The notes under the pieces: model-generated
Databases searched by the model: none
What the model was told of the DNA's origin: nothing
What the model saw: only the letters and a program-made list of their open reading frames with translations
Assembly: GCA_963995525.1 (NCBI GenBank)
Contig: OZ023205.1
Location: 65,668,621 to 65,732,620, forward strand
Source of the DNA: Escarpia spicata
Lineage: Eukaryota > Annelida > Polychaeta > Sabellida > Siboglinidae
Length of the DNA: 64,000 nt
Reading direction: 5' to 3'
Made by a program: the position numbers and the translations under genes
Shown here: positions 11,391 through 23,904 of the stretch, piece by piece
Layout: each line of letters opens with the position of its first letter
Position numbering within the stretch: position 1 is the first letter of the stretch

Positions 11391-14045
11391 TCTATCTGAG
11401 GAAAGTAGTGGTTCAGATAAATCATCAGATAATTTAAGAATATCAATTACAAACGTTAATAGTACTAGAGGTAGAAAGGCAGGGTTGCTACATTTTTGTA
11501 ATACCATGCAACCAGATATCATATTAGTTAGTGAGTCTAAATTAGATAAATCAATCAAACATTCTGAGTTCTTGCCTCCTAATTAAGTAGGTCATTTGAG
11601 AAATGATCGTACGCTTAATGGTGGTGGTGTCATAATAATTCATAAGAAAGATTTGGTTATAGATGAAATTGAGTTAGATAAATCAGATTTACCTCTCATG
11701 ATGAAATTGTGTGGGCACGTTTATCTATTCATAATGAAAGTCCAGTTTATATAGCATCATACTATAGGCCGACCTCTGATTACTCAGTCGAATCTAATAC
11801 AACTCTTCAGTCAAGTCTAAGGCATATATCTCATATTACTAGGAACAACACTCATGCACGTATAATTGTAGGTGGTGATTTTAATGCAGGTGATATTGAT
11901 TGGAATTCATGTAAGGTAAGGTGTCCTTACGTTCAGACCAAAAAGGATTAGGTGATGTTATTCCACCAACACTGGAGGAGCATAACTTAAATCAGTTACA
12001 AAGAATTCCTACAAGACTTGATGCTATTCTTGATCTTTATTGTACGAATAAACCAGGTCTACTTAAATCTATAAATACTGTACCAAATTTTTCAGATCAT
12101 GATTTGATAGTAGTGGATATTATGATTAAAGCAATGTGAACAAAGGCACCACCTAGGAAGTTGTATCAATGGTCTAAAGCAGATTGGGGTCAAATGAAGA
12201 GATACTCAATTATTCACAGATCATTTACTGGATGTTTCATGTAGTTCAGAAGAACAAAGTCTACAGTCTTTTTATTTATTATTCACAGAACATATACATA
12301 ATATGATGGATAAATATGTAACAACATACTGGTCTAAAACTAGAGTCGATTTACCTTGGTTATCAAACAGTTTGAAAAGGAACTGTAGGAAAAAACAGCG
12401 TTTCTATAATCGGGCAAAACATTCTAAAAACCCAACACACTGGTTAAAATACAAAGAATTGGCTAAACAAAATAGAAAACAGATACGTAAAGCTCACTGG
12501 CAGCACCTCAATGGTATTTTAAGACTGCTCAGGATAACGGTAACCTAAAACCATTTTGGCATTATATAAAGTCTCAACAGCAAGATTTAGTTGGTATATC
12601 CCCTCTAAAAACTGGTGCTCAACTTAATTCTGATTCTAGCAGTAAAGCCTCCATTTTATCTAGGCAATTCAAATCGGTATTCACTAAAGACACCGATTGT
12701 CCTAATAGAAATATGAAACTTGATGGTCCTCATTTTCCAGATATTGATAATCTCATATTTAACGTGGTGGGTATTGAGAAGCTACTAAGGGATATAAACC
12801 CTAGTAAATCAAGTGGGCCAGATAAGATTCCAGGTAGAATATTGAAATAACATGCTTCTGAGCTAGCTCCTTTTTTAACATTTTTGTTCAGAAAATCGTT
12901 GCATTCTGGGGAATTACACGATCAGAATCTACAAGTGGATATTGCTATTCTAAATTTTTCTAAAGCTTTTGATGTTGTACCACACAACAGACTGTTAAAT
13001 AAGTTGAATTATTTTGGTATAAATGGAAATGTTAAAAATTTGATAAAGTCATTCTTAATGGGTCGAACTCAACGTGTATTGATAAATGGTGAATTTTCTG
13101 ATGATGAAGAAGTAGCATCCGGTGTTCCTCAGGGTACAGTAATGGGACCACTGTTGTTTTTATTATACTGTAATCATCTTCCAGGTGTTATTTCTCCAGG
13201 TACAAAAGTGAGACTCTTTGCTGATGATTGTTTGATTTATAGACCAGTTCAGTCTTTACAAGATCAACTAATATTGCAACAAGATTTAGACAGCCTTGTT
13301 AAGTGGAGTGTTGATTGGGACATGACATTTAATATTTCTAAATGCAATATAATGAGCACAACTTCTGGTCTTCATTTACATCATTTTTATCACATGGACG
13401 GGCAAATTTTGAAAGAGGTCAATAATGCAAAATATTTGGGGGTTATTTTGTAAAATGATTTAACTTGGTCTAAGCACATTGCTGAAGTGGTTAAGAAATT
13501 TAATAAAAAACTTGGATTTTTACGTATAAATCTTAGGGGCTGTTCACAAAAATTTAAAACAATTGCATACATTTCAAAGAGCTGGAATGGAATATGCTGC
13601 AATAATCTGGGATCCATTCCTAATGAAAGAAATTAACAGTCTTGAAGTAATTCCAAGACGTGCAGCAAGATGGACAAAATCTAAATATACATATGAAATA
13701 AGTGTGACAGAATTGTTAAAAGACTTAAATTGGGCACAACTGACAGATCGGAGACGTATTATGCGTTTAACTCTGTTTTATAAAATAAATACTGATGAAT
13801 TGTCAATCAAATTTTCAGACTTTGGTGTGCAAAAGGTTAATAGAGCTACACGGGCAGGATCATTGATGGGACAAGATGGGAATATTTTATTTAATCATAA
13901 ATTAAGTAGACTTAGTTGTAATAAAACCATTTTGTCTACATCTGTAATTTTAAGAACTATACCAGATTAGAATAAATTATCTAGCAATATTATTGCTGCC
14001 TGCTCCAGTACATCATTTCGGAGTAGGCTAGAGGCGCTACCCTGA
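11391..14045 (+). pseudogene. ORF2 of the 2A-bearing CR1-like element (endonuclease, reverse transcriptase)
   Basis: Endonuclease blocks occur in order: PDIILVSESKLDKS (about 11515), LNGGGVIIIHKKDL, IASYYRPTSDY (11750), VGGDFNAGDIDW (11870) and FSDHDLIVVDIM (12090). The RT follows with SSGPDKIPGRILK (12810), VDIAILNFSKAFDVVPHN (12935), ASGVPQGTVMGPLLFLL (13115), the catalytic LFADDCLIY (13220) and the C-terminal block AGMEYAAIIWDP (13580), ending at a TGA at about 14043. About 70 residues of the RT fingers are missing between ELHD and QNLQVD (about 12915-12935), an internal deletion. Frame breaks or stops occur at about 11580, 11700, 11940, 12140-12240, 12545, 12848, 13453 and 13968. A short AAGATTAAGATTAAG tail at 14107-14125 fits the 3' end. 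Confidence 0.88.
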
Positions 14046-14344
14046 ATGTATTGCCTCTCATCTATTATCAATGTGTTGTCCCTTCTGGGAATTTATGGAT
14101 TATTTTTCAAGATTAAGATTAAGCAGTTAGGATTTAACTCCATTGGACAACGTGAAAGATATCACTTATCAGTTGTCCAATCACGGAATATTCCTGCAGT
14201 ATCCCCGGTGTCTCCAATAGTGACACCTTGCAGAGTTTCGACATACTAGAAATCTTGACATTCATGTAAAATGGCACCCAAACGGTAACTTGCGTTTTGG
14301 TTTATGACGGTGGTGGAAGTGAAAACCATGCAGGCTGATGGCAC

Positions 14345-14520
14345 TACGTCACTAGTCGGCACTTGTGTCGAATCCGGACTCTTTTGAAGCCCAAATAAAA
14401 ACCGTGCATCCTATTCACTAGTCGGCATTGTATCGAATCCGGACCCTGTTGAAGCTCAAATAGCGACCCAGTTTGTGCTAGTCTGTTACCTCACAGCGCG
14501 CGTAAAACAGAGATGGAGTA
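14345..14520. repeat. Dispersed repeat family R2, copy 1
   Basis: Two tandem units of about 71 bp (each with TAGTCGGCA, TCGAATCCGGA, TTGAAGC and CAAATA), followed by a unique tail. The second unit and tail recur at 18430-18575 in the same orientation. No coding content. Confidence 0.7.
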
Positions 14521-15700
14521 ATCGCTCTCTGTAATCGTACTCGTACTTAATCACAATTACAACTGTTGTCATATAAACAGTTGCAAGCAAATAGATTAGA
14601 CAGATAGAAATGGCAATACCAGAGGTAATCTAATAAATGTAATAGTAATTGAGCTATTACTTTCCTATTACTATTGAGCATTTCAGTTGTATAAACATTC
14701 AGTTAGATTTCCCTAATTAATACCTTCTCTCCCCAGAGAAGCCAGTCCTAGCCACATCACCCTCCTGCTTACTGTAGTAGTACAGAGTTATAATAGTGAC
14801 AGTCTCTGGGAAGCAGTGCAGTAAATAAGCCTCCCCCACCATCTTGCTTTGTAATGTTAGAAGCCATGCCACTTGTACAGTTTGCACTGTTAGTGGTGTG
14901 AATGATTGGTCATGGTTCCTACCTCCTGAGTCCTGACTGGGTGCCAGAGGGTGGTTAGCTGCTAAATCCCTGTCTAGTATGTTTAAGTGTAAACTGTAAA
15001 CCTGTCTAAGTTCACCACCATATTCTGTGTTTGTCCCTTTTAATATACTGCATATCTGAATCTGATATCCTTTTGAATCTGACCGCCTGGATTTGAAATG
15101 TTGTCAGTGTAATGTATTTGATCATGTGTACAGCCACTGTATTTGTATTTGCCATTTTAAAAAGAGGGTATTTGAAATTTTTAAATGCAACATATTTGTA
15201 TTTGATTCAGAAACCATATTTGTTTCTCCCCACCCCTGTTTTTCTAAATATAGTTAGTATACGAATTGCAACTGGCTTGCTTGCAGAGATCTGTAACTGG
15301 GTAACCTGTAACTGTGCCCAGTGTTTGTGTGTGTCAGTGAGGATGCCATAGCTGGCCTGCCACCCTAACACAACACAGTCAAGTCATTGGCTTGCTACTC
15401 CTACAGTCTTTCATTAAAGGGAATAAAAACATACATTGCTTGAATTCATGTTATATTACATCCTGCTATCTATTTCCACGTCCACCAAGCAAAAAAAAAT
15501 AAAAAATTCAATGAATTAGAAATTCCACATTTTATGCTTTACATCCGGACATTTTCGAATATGTATATTTTTGGCGCGCTTTTCGGGATGCCGAGATGTG
15601 ATGTCACTTATGACTCAAACTCGCATCAGGCCGACCCTTTCCATGCATTCAGAGCATGTTTACAAGTTTAGCTTTTGGGTCGAAACGAGCGTCAGAATGA
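14521..15700. other. Gene-poor stretch with hAT-type remnants
   Basis: At 14515-14560 the sequence is rich in GTAATCG/AATTAC alternations, and at 15100-15235 in GTATTTG/AAATAC motifs like those of the hAT-like MITE at 20854-21552. These look like decayed transposon ends. No gene is seen. Confidence 0.4.
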
Positions 15701-16041
15701 GTTGTTATGCAATAATCCGATGTAATACAAACACTAGTCGTCATAGAGTAACAAGCAGTTATCTTACGGTTCCACATGAATCAAATTTTATTCAAAACAA
15801 TGAATACGAATGAGCCTACAAGTCGACTAGGTTTCGCCGAGCTTGGGCTCGTTTTCAGAATAATGATATCGAATGCAACCAACGGGAGATAATGTACACT
15901 AATATACATACATAGCAAACATATATCGCATCCAACTACAGAAAATAACGTGTAAAATCTCATAATATCACTAGAATATCGATGTATGAAGGAGGAGTTG
16001 TACAATTTACATAACAACTGAAATCAGTTAGCGAATTTCTG

Positions 16042-16125
16042 CCGGCCCTCATAGCTTAGTTGGTAAATGTGTTGGTTCCTTTGCATTTGTTTTACAATCG
16101 GGCGACGCCGGTTCAATCCTGACAG
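16042..16125 (+). other. tRNA-like segment in the left arm
   Basis: The A-box match TAGCTTAGTTGG (16052-16063) and B-box match GGTTCAATCC (16110-16119) are 46 bases apart. That is longer than in the other arm and too long for a plain tRNA. The acceptor and T stems do not pair, so this is a tRNA-derived relic, not a functional tRNA gene. Confidence 0.6.
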
Positions 16126-16607
16126 CATGCAAACTATTGATTTTCTTTACACTTTTTTTGTTTGTTTTCATGAAGTAATATAAACCAAATCATTTAGTAT
16201 ACTATGATGCATTGTTTGTAAATATTTGTTTTTTATTTTTGTAGTAATTATTTATTCGCCATAAAAATGAAAATATGGTCATTATATATAATGATGTTTC
16301 TAAATTTTATTAACCAAACAAATATAATGTAATGGATATATAATTTATTAATTGTAAATATATTGTACAGTAATATACTGTAATTATATATGTGAAAACA
16401 GATTGTGATCTGTCTGGATAAATACAATTTAGAAACATCGTTATATATAATGACCATATGTTCATTTTTGTGGCGAATAAATAATTACTACAAAAATATA
16501 AAAAAATATTTATAAACAGTGCATCATAGTATACTAAATGATTTGGTTTATATTACTTCGTGAAAACATAAACAAACAAAGTGTAAAGAAAATCAATAGT
16601 TTGCATT

Positions 16608-16683
16608 CTGTCAGGATTGAACCGGTGTCGCCCGATGCCACGGAACCAATGCGTTTACCAACTGAGCTATGAGGGCCGGCAGA
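16608..16683 (-). other. tRNA-like segment in the right arm
   Basis: On the minus strand it contains A box TAGCTCAGTTGG and B box GGTTCAATCC at near-normal tRNA spacing. Cloverleaf stems are poor (acceptor and T arm unpaired), so a decayed tRNA or tRNA-derived SINE head is likelier than a working gene. Confidence 0.55.
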
Positions 16684-17021
16684 AATTCAGTGACTGATTT
16701 CAGTTGTTATGATAAATTGTACAACTCCTCCTTCATACATCGATATTCTAGTGATATTATGAGATTATACACGTTATTTTCTGTAGCTAGATACGATATA
16801 TGTTTGCTATGTAAGTATATTGACGTACATTATCTCCCATTGGTTGCATTCGATATAATTATTCTGAAAACGAGCCCAAGCTCGGCAAAACCTAGTCAAC
16901 TTGTAGGCTCATTCGCATTCATTGTTTTGAATAAAATTGAATTCATGTGGAACCGTAAGATAACTGCTTGTTACTCTATGATGACTAGTGTTTGTATTAC
17001 ATCGGATTATTGCATAACAAC

Positions 17022-18310
17022 AAAGCAATTATGTTAGAGCTCCAACAAACCATGCCTTTACTTGACACCATCCATTTTGTGACCGACTCTCCAACTTCCC
17101 AATACTGAAATCGCTCCATCTGCATGTTGGATGGCCATTTCCCCTTGTTATTTGGTGTACGAGCCAGCTGGGCCTGGCTGGAGGCCAGCCATGGTAAGGG
17201 CCAGTGCGATGGTGTAGGAGGGTCAATAAAGAAGAAAGCCTACAACCTGGTGAAGAATGGCCACATCATGAAGAGCTGTGCAGAGCTATGCGTAGCTTTA
17301 TGCAGGGTTGAGACACGATTTAAGATCTTGGAAGATCTGGAAGAAGAAGTAGCCACAGACAAGTGGATTCTTGGAGCCTGAATGCAGTCAATGGCTTAAT
17401 GGATGATGAGAGACACCTCATGTTACCATGACTGTTGCTATGAAGTGGGCAGAGTATTTCACCCACATTGTGAGGGGTGGAGAAATATCCCTGTCGCTAT
17501 CATCCGGGATCTGTCAGAGTTGGACCCACGTGAAACAAACTCCAGCAATGGCCGTTGTTGAGAAAATAGACTAAGATAATCAGATGATGCCAATATCGAA
17601 GAGGCACATAATGTTTAGGCGATGGTAGACGCATTGCTGAACAAAATACATGTTTATTTCGTTTTATGCTACAATCTAGAATATGGACTACTAATGCGGT
17701 AATGTAGCAGTATAGTAGACAAGTTTAGTTTACCAAGGAGGTGATTGAAATGGTTACTGGATTACTAACATAAGAAATGACTGTAACAGAAAGCACTTTA
17801 GTTGAATAGTGTTGTTTGTTCTCCTCATTAGCACCATGTAGCAAGATGACTACACCTAATTAATTTATTTGGTTAAGAATGGAACATCACGTGATTTTAG
17901 CTTGTTACTGAGTTATTAAACAATACAACTGATCTGTCTGATGTCACATGTTTTATTGACACTGTCTGTCCTATTTAAGTGTCTTCTATCACTTGATGCC
18001 CCACACTTCGTGACGGAGTCCATTAGCCAAAAGAAGACTGTTTCATCCTCCTAAATTTTACAAAAATATTCGACACGATACTTAGTTGTTTAAGACATCT
18101 CTTGCTATAAACACTACTTTTTTACTTAGAGCATTTTCACACAAGTGGTGACGATTGGAAACTAGTGCATTTAGCTGTCACCGAGCAACACTCAGAGAGG
18201 CCAAAGAACAGTAATCAGATTCCACTTAAGACCATTACTTTCTATTTGAGAAATATTAAAGAAAAATTCCATTCTCCGATACCGAGCGTATACTTTTCCT
18301 AAACATCACC
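17022..18310 (+). pseudogene. DDD transposase-like family, lineage B, copy 1 (broken)
   Basis: The 17022-17381 frame reads TMPLLDTIHFVTDSPTSQY, then a TGA (17106-17108), then a linker and SHGKGQCDGVGGSIKKKAYN (HGKG block 17190-17222), ending at 17382. These motifs align with FSDGASSQ and HGKGPVDGIGG of copy A at 1051-2956, so both belong to one superfamily. The N-terminal part is missing: homology to copy 2 begins exactly at the right end of the palindrome (17022). The downstream segment 18020-18310 is shared with copy 2 and would encode DDWKLVH-type sequence. Function is inferred from copy A: a putative nuclease/transposase. Dead. Confidence 0.65.
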
Positions 18311-18429
18311 AGAAAGATTACACTTTTGTTGTGTTAAGTCCCCTTTTGTGTTATCGGTTGGACAACTCACTTTCTTCTCCCTTCTTCCCGGGAATGGTCC
18401 ATCCCTCATTAGGTTCACCTTATTGATTG

Positions 18430-18575
18430 CCACATCCGGACTCTTGAAGCCCAAATAAAAACCGTCGATCCTATTCACTAGTCGGCACTTGTTTCGAATC
18501 CGGACCCTGTTGAAGCTCAAATAGCGACCTGGTTTGCGCTAGTCTGTTACCTCACAGTGCACGTAAAATGACAGC
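18430..18575. repeat. Dispersed repeat family R2, copy 2
   Basis: Matches the 3' half of 14345-14520 in direct orientation (GCCCAAATAAAAACCGT, then CTATTCACTAGTCGGCA, then CTAGTCTGTTACCTCACAG). Between 18576 and 19766 I see no gene. A 12-T run at about 19369-19380 is followed by an inverted GGGGG/CCCCCC pair. Confidence 0.7.
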
Positions 18576-19766
18576 TATAGCATCATATGTTGACACAAAC
18601 CGGGGCGCTATTTACGCCTCAAATGGGCGTAAGACGCAATATTCTTAAAAGTAAATATGCCTAGGATAATGTTGAATGATGGAACTATCTCACTGAGGTA
18701 TCAAAGTTAAGCAAAACTCAACTTATAACGGCAAAATCAAGGTGGGTCCGGATTCGACGCAAATGCCCACGGCATAAGTCTATTAAAGTTTCAACTAATA
18801 TTCCATGCCGGTTTTTTTTGCAAAATAAGGAATGTCATTCATAAGATATAAGTTATGCAAATAAATGTTTGGGAAAGTTGATTTGAGTGAAGTATTGACT
18901 TTAATTTAAACCACCAAAGTTCACATCTCATAAAAACCGCCTACTGCCCAAAACCGTGTATACTAACGGGTTATCAATAACTTTGGATATACTAAACAAC
19001 TTATCCTGTTTTATAAAAAGGACACAACTTGAGAAATGTCTGCCAGGGAGTAAAGTATAAAGCGCTTTGAGCAGTCTTGCGCTTTATAAGAACTTACCTT
19101 TTACTTTTTTACAGACTCTGTCATTGAGGTAACAAGGCCAAGGGTTAGTGCAAGAAAAACATAACCACAACCAAGTACCAGTGGTCAAGTGGAAACCTCA
19201 CCTCTACTGAGTACCAATGGTCAGTGGAAACCACGTCTCAACATGATTACTGACTTTTAGCAATCATGATTACTACATTTACAAGTAGTGTCTTGTTGTT
19301 TTATATCTTCCCCTCTATATTCAAGAGTAAAGGTTAAAACATAACTCAGAATGCACCATTTTAAAACTTTTTTTTTTTTAATCTGAGGGGGAGCATGCCC
19401 CTGGACCCCCCTAGCAATGCTTCCCACCTGCGGCGCTCGCGTACCCCATCCCAACCACCTCGCCCATCATTTCACCTAGGGGAAACACTGAACACTCATG
19501 AGAGAAATCCCAGAATTCAGAGCTTTTGTGGCATAATCTGCACACTTCACAGGTAAGCTTATACCTATGATGGAGTGTGCTTGGGAGATCGTATTTATGT
19601 ATAGCTGCATAATGTTTGCTATGGGTAATTATGTGACATGTGGTCACATAATAATAAAATGCTTGGCGATCTTCGTTTTAACCCACAACCCTGTGTTCTT
19701 GTTATTATTGTAGTACTATATATGTTTGATACATGCTGGAAACCGAATTAGTCTTGGTTTCCTCTA

Positions 19767-20415
19767 TTGACCAGTATGATTAATCCTATGATGGAAGCCA
19801 CGTGCCAGATGGACTATGCAGAGAATTGGCAGGTCAAATACATAGAGGAGATAGGGTCTGTGTACTATGGCAAAGCACAGGTAAGCATCCACCCAATGGT
19901 ATTGCACTACAGAGATGAAGATGGGAATATGAAAGTTTTGAGTTTCGTAGGCCTGTCAGGTGTGATGACCCGCTCGGTGCCTTCAACGTTCGCCTTCCTT
20001 AGAGTTAAAGCAATGATGTCAGAACAAACCATGCCGTTACTTGACACCATCCATTTTTTGACCGACTCTCCAAGTTCCCAATACTGAAATCGCTCCATCT
20101 GCACATTGGTCCATAAGCCAAAAAGAAGACTGTTTCATCCTGCTAAATATTACAAAAATAATCTACACGATACTTAGTTGTTTAAGACATCTCTTGCTAT
20201 AAACACTACTTTTTTACTTAGAGTAGGGCTGCATTTTTACCCAAGTGATGACGATTGGAAACTAGTGCATTTAGCTGTCACCGAGGAACACTCAGAGAGG
20301 CCAAGGAACAGTAATCAGATTCCACTTAAGACCATTACTTTCTATTTAAGAAATATTAAAGAAAAATTCCATTCTCCAATACCGAACGTATACTTTTTCT
20401 AAACATCACCAGAAA
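19767..20415 (+). pseudogene. DDD transposase-like family, lineage B, copy 2 (internally deleted)
   Basis: The open frame from 19767 contains CQMDYAENWQVKY (first Asp codon 19812-19814), matching VDFAENY of copy A, then LDTIHFLTDSPSSQY (second Asp 20064-20066) and a TGA at 20085-20087. After the codons for NRSIC it jumps directly to sequence that lies 0.9 kb further on in copy 1, so the HGKG block is deleted here. The last part (20178-20402) reads DDWKLVHLAVTEEHSERPR and IPLKTITFYLRN, a plausible C-terminal region. The same TGA is present in both B copies, so they descend from one already broken copy. Confidence 0.65.
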
Positions 20416-20845
20416 GACAAGACCCAATAGTATCCGCACAAACATTGCTACGTTGAAAAGGTAATTGTTTGTTTTATATTTGAACTTACAGTGATTTTAT
20501 TCAAACAGTGTCCGTTAGAATGACAAGTAGTTATATGACCTCTTGTCTCTTCTAAATGGCAGACAGAAAAGGTACCCTAATTTTTAAATTGCATGAAAAC
20601 AAAAGAAATTTAATAAAAGTTGCCACTGCTATCGATTCTTAACCATAAGCCTGTTACGTGCTCAAAAAAATACAATCAAAATAGAAGAAATTTGAAATAC
20701 CATAAGTATGTTAAATATATATGATGTACATGTATACGCTCGGTATCGAGTAACACAGACTCGCAAGTTCAAAGTGATCCCAAAAAGTCAGTTTAATAAT
20801 TAAGCTACCCAAATTTATTTCACGATTGGCCTGACATGTTGTTTA

Positions 20846-21560
20846 TTAGTGACCAGACATAGGGTCAAATACATTGAAATGTATTTAAATACAAATACTC
20901 TTAAGCGAGTCAAATATAAATACAAATACTTTGAAATACAAAAGTATTTAAATACAATATTGCTAACCATGGTTTGTAGGTTCATAGGCAACTAACTTGC
21001 AGTTACAACGAACCTGGCTTTTATGATGATGGTACCACCTGACTTGAGAAGCCACCACCTTCTCTTAACCCACAGATAGCAAGCAAATATTAGACACAAT
21101 AGCTGGCCTTAGCAGCTGCTGTCACATTGGTTAGGTACCAGTTAGGTTGTTTGGTTAGCTGGGGCTTGGAAACTATGATCAAAAGACAGACAGACCAGTG
21201 CAACAGAATCTGCTTTTTGCTAATTGCATCACAGTGACAACTGACAAGTAAGGTGATGTTGGCTTATCACACAGTGATCTCAATGACTTCTCACATAATG
21301 GCATTACCCTGCCATTATTTCTGAGCGGAAAAGTGGTGAATTACCAAATGACATAGTAAAATTGCTCAATTCTTAAGAATTCAAACAAGAATAATTTTAA
21401 GTTGTCATTTATTGATAATCACATCCTATGTATTTGAACATTTCAAATACTTTAGGAAAGTATTTAAATACAAATACTTTCATGTCAAATACAAATACTT
21501 ATAAAAAGTATTTACATACTTTCAAATACAAATGTATTTGACCCCATGTCTGTTAGTGAC
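20846..21560. mobile_element. Non-autonomous hAT-like MITE with 8-bp target duplication
   Basis: The element spans 20854-21552 (699 bp). It begins CAGACATAGGGTCAAATAC and ends with the inverse GTATTTGACCCCATGTCTG. It is flanked by direct copies of TTAGTGAC (20846-20853 and 21553-21560), and both subterminal zones are rich in AAATAC/GTATTT. An 8-bp duplication with CAG-starting ends is the hAT signature. No transposase is encoded. Confidence 0.87.
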
Positions 21561-22060
21561 TAAAAGGAAAACATTATATATTGAATTCTAAATTTACCCC
21601 CCAAAAACAAATTCTGTCAACATTTCGTGATAACTGACCATATACGTTGACACACTTGGACCATAGGTTATGATAGGTATAAATATCACCATTTCTTTCA
21701 TTTTGTTTATTAATTAATTAATTTTAAATCCATCCATATCATTTGAATTGGCAATGCCAGATCATGTCAAAAGTAATCTGTTTCACTAACTGGAAGATGT
21801 CCAGCAATAAAATATACCCCCTGCAGGGCGAAACAAACCTGTGGGTGTTTAAAACATGTTTTTTTATATTTGCATATTTTGTTTACACTATGAAGAAAAA
21901 ACCTGTAATGTGTAAACACCTAAGAGTCGATCAGGGGCAATTTCATTAGTTTTTTCAAAATGTTTTGAGTGGACTTGGACCTTTCTGCAAACCTTTCAAG
22001 TATTAATTATAACATAATAGTATATAAAAACTATAATAAAAATGGGCCAAATGGCCCTGA

Positions 22061-23726
22061 AGTCCTTTGGACTAATACGTCTATATGTGACCCCGGCTGA
22101 CCAAATGAGTGATAAGTCGGAAAAATTGTAACATTGTTTTCTTACATCCTTGTAAAGGTTTGGTAGGATGCTTTACACGGTTTCAAAAAATATGACTGCT
22201 ACAGAAATTGGGATCAAAAAGGGAAAATGAAGAAAACGGCTGTTGAAGTTTTACATTATATATGGAAATGGATTGCAAGGAAATATTACATGCACAACAT
22301 TCAAATGTGGCACACAGTATGTAATAGGTATGTTATGTTGCAATGATACACTGGAAGTACAAATGTGCTGCTACAAAGACTTATCAAGTTATGTCAGATT
22401 ATGTCTTTATGTGTAAAACTAAGAGGACAGATTATTTGAGAGCAAAAGGTAGACTCACTGTTTGACACAGTTTAAAACCTACAGGCAACTGTCCAGTTTA
22501 ACAGGGGTCTAGTGGCTTAATGGTGTCTGCTGACACAAGCTACTGCCAGTGACCAATTACAGATTAGTCACAGTTTCCATCAAACAATAGCAGGCAGAGA
22601 GAATCTTAGCTCCACAGCTGGGTGTAATTCACAACCAGAGCCACCACTGATTCATGGTCAAGTAGATTAGCTCAATGCACCAACTAAGACAATACACAAC
22701 ACTGTGAGTGACAGTGTCCAGAGTGAGGCCTAAGCAGTGTCCTCATTGCTGAATAGATCAATTACACCTGTCAAGTGGGTGACATTCATATATGTCAACT
22801 CTTCTAATGGTTGACATTTGGTTGTTTCAGGTGTCAACTATATTGTGAATTTGTAATTATTAGTCTATATTGATACAATTGATTTACACAGTACCATGTC
22901 TACACAAGGCATGGCAAGCGTAAACAGAACAGTAGAATGCATTTGATATCAATAAAGTGTAGGATATTTCACACTACAGTTGTCCAGAATATTAATTTTC
23001 TATGTTTGTCACCTACATGTTTCTACAGACAATACATCTTTAACCAATAGACACCACAGTCACACCATTTTATAATAATTAAATGAACATCAAAATAAAC
23101 ACAACTTGCAATTATAGAAAATGTAGTTTTGAAGATAAAAAGTGTTAGGCAACTGTTCAGTCTAACAGGGGTCAAGTGTGTCTACTCTGCCTGGGCACTG
23201 TGACCAATTAAAGATTAGTCAAGGTCTCAATGGAACAGTAGCATTAGGCTGCAGAGTTTAGTCATGGTTTTGACTTGGTGGCACATTAAACAAAATCTAC
23301 TGTTAGGGGTGGTCTCAAGGGTCCTTCTCAAAACCACATCACTAGATAATGTAAAACTTTTGCACTTTGGGGCCCCTTAGGTGCCCTTAGAATGATTCAA
23401 TCAAATACAGATTTCTTGTATATAGTGGCAGCACCCTAAGATATATCTATGCAAAATAAAAAGTTGAACAGTTTTTGAAAAAATAGGCCAAATGTTACAT
23501 TTGTACCAGTTTTGGGGTCCTTGGAGGCCCTAGGGAGCCCTTAAAATAATTCAATCAAATACAGATTTCTCGAGCATAGTGGCAGTGGCCTAAGATATGT
23601 CTATGCAACATTAGAGAAAAAGTTGCTGAACGGTTACTGAAATACGGCAGCTAACAGCGGACGGCGGACTGTGGACGGTGGACACAGAGTGATGGCAATA
23701 GTCCCTTGGACCTTCGGCCAAAGGAC
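22061..23726. mobile_element. AGTCCTTTGG inverted-repeat element, long copy
   Basis: Starts AGTCCTTTGGACT and ends CCAAAGGACT (10-bp inverted ends). The last 350 bp (TCAATCAAATACAGATTTCT, CCTAAGATAT.TCTATGCAA, GACGGCGGACTG) recur inverted at 60959-61200, which defines a family. Inside, a block of about 110 bp is present twice (22483-22600 and 23148-23260). No open frame of note. Confidence 0.65.
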
Positions 23727-23904
23727 TAAAAATGTGGGGTATAATTTTTTTTCCTTTAAATGTCAAAACTAGAATAATAAAAATTATCAATGTACTTACC
23801 CTCAATCGGGCATCACTAGAAGAAACTTGACTTGTGGAGTGTCGGGTGCAACGGCCTTCAGTTTATATCACTTTCAGACAGACATAACTGTTCAGTTTAG
23901 TCAC

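Larger units (their letters stand above)
15701..17021. mobile_element. 1.3-kb palindromic foldback element with tRNA-like boxes
   Basis: The left arm (15701 to about 16306) and right arm (about 16427 to 17021) are inverted copies of each other at roughly 90% identity by eye. They start and end on GTTGTTATGC / GCATAACAAC, with a loop of about 120 bp. Each arm holds a tRNA-like Pol III promoter pair. The right end abuts coding sequence of DDD copy B1. No target-site duplication is evident. Short open frames inside are incidental. Confidence 0.85.

Noticed and set aside
16042..16125. A functional tRNA gene
   Set aside because: A and B boxes are present, but the acceptor and T stems do not pair and the box spacing is too long. 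The copy in the other arm also lacks a proper cloverleaf.
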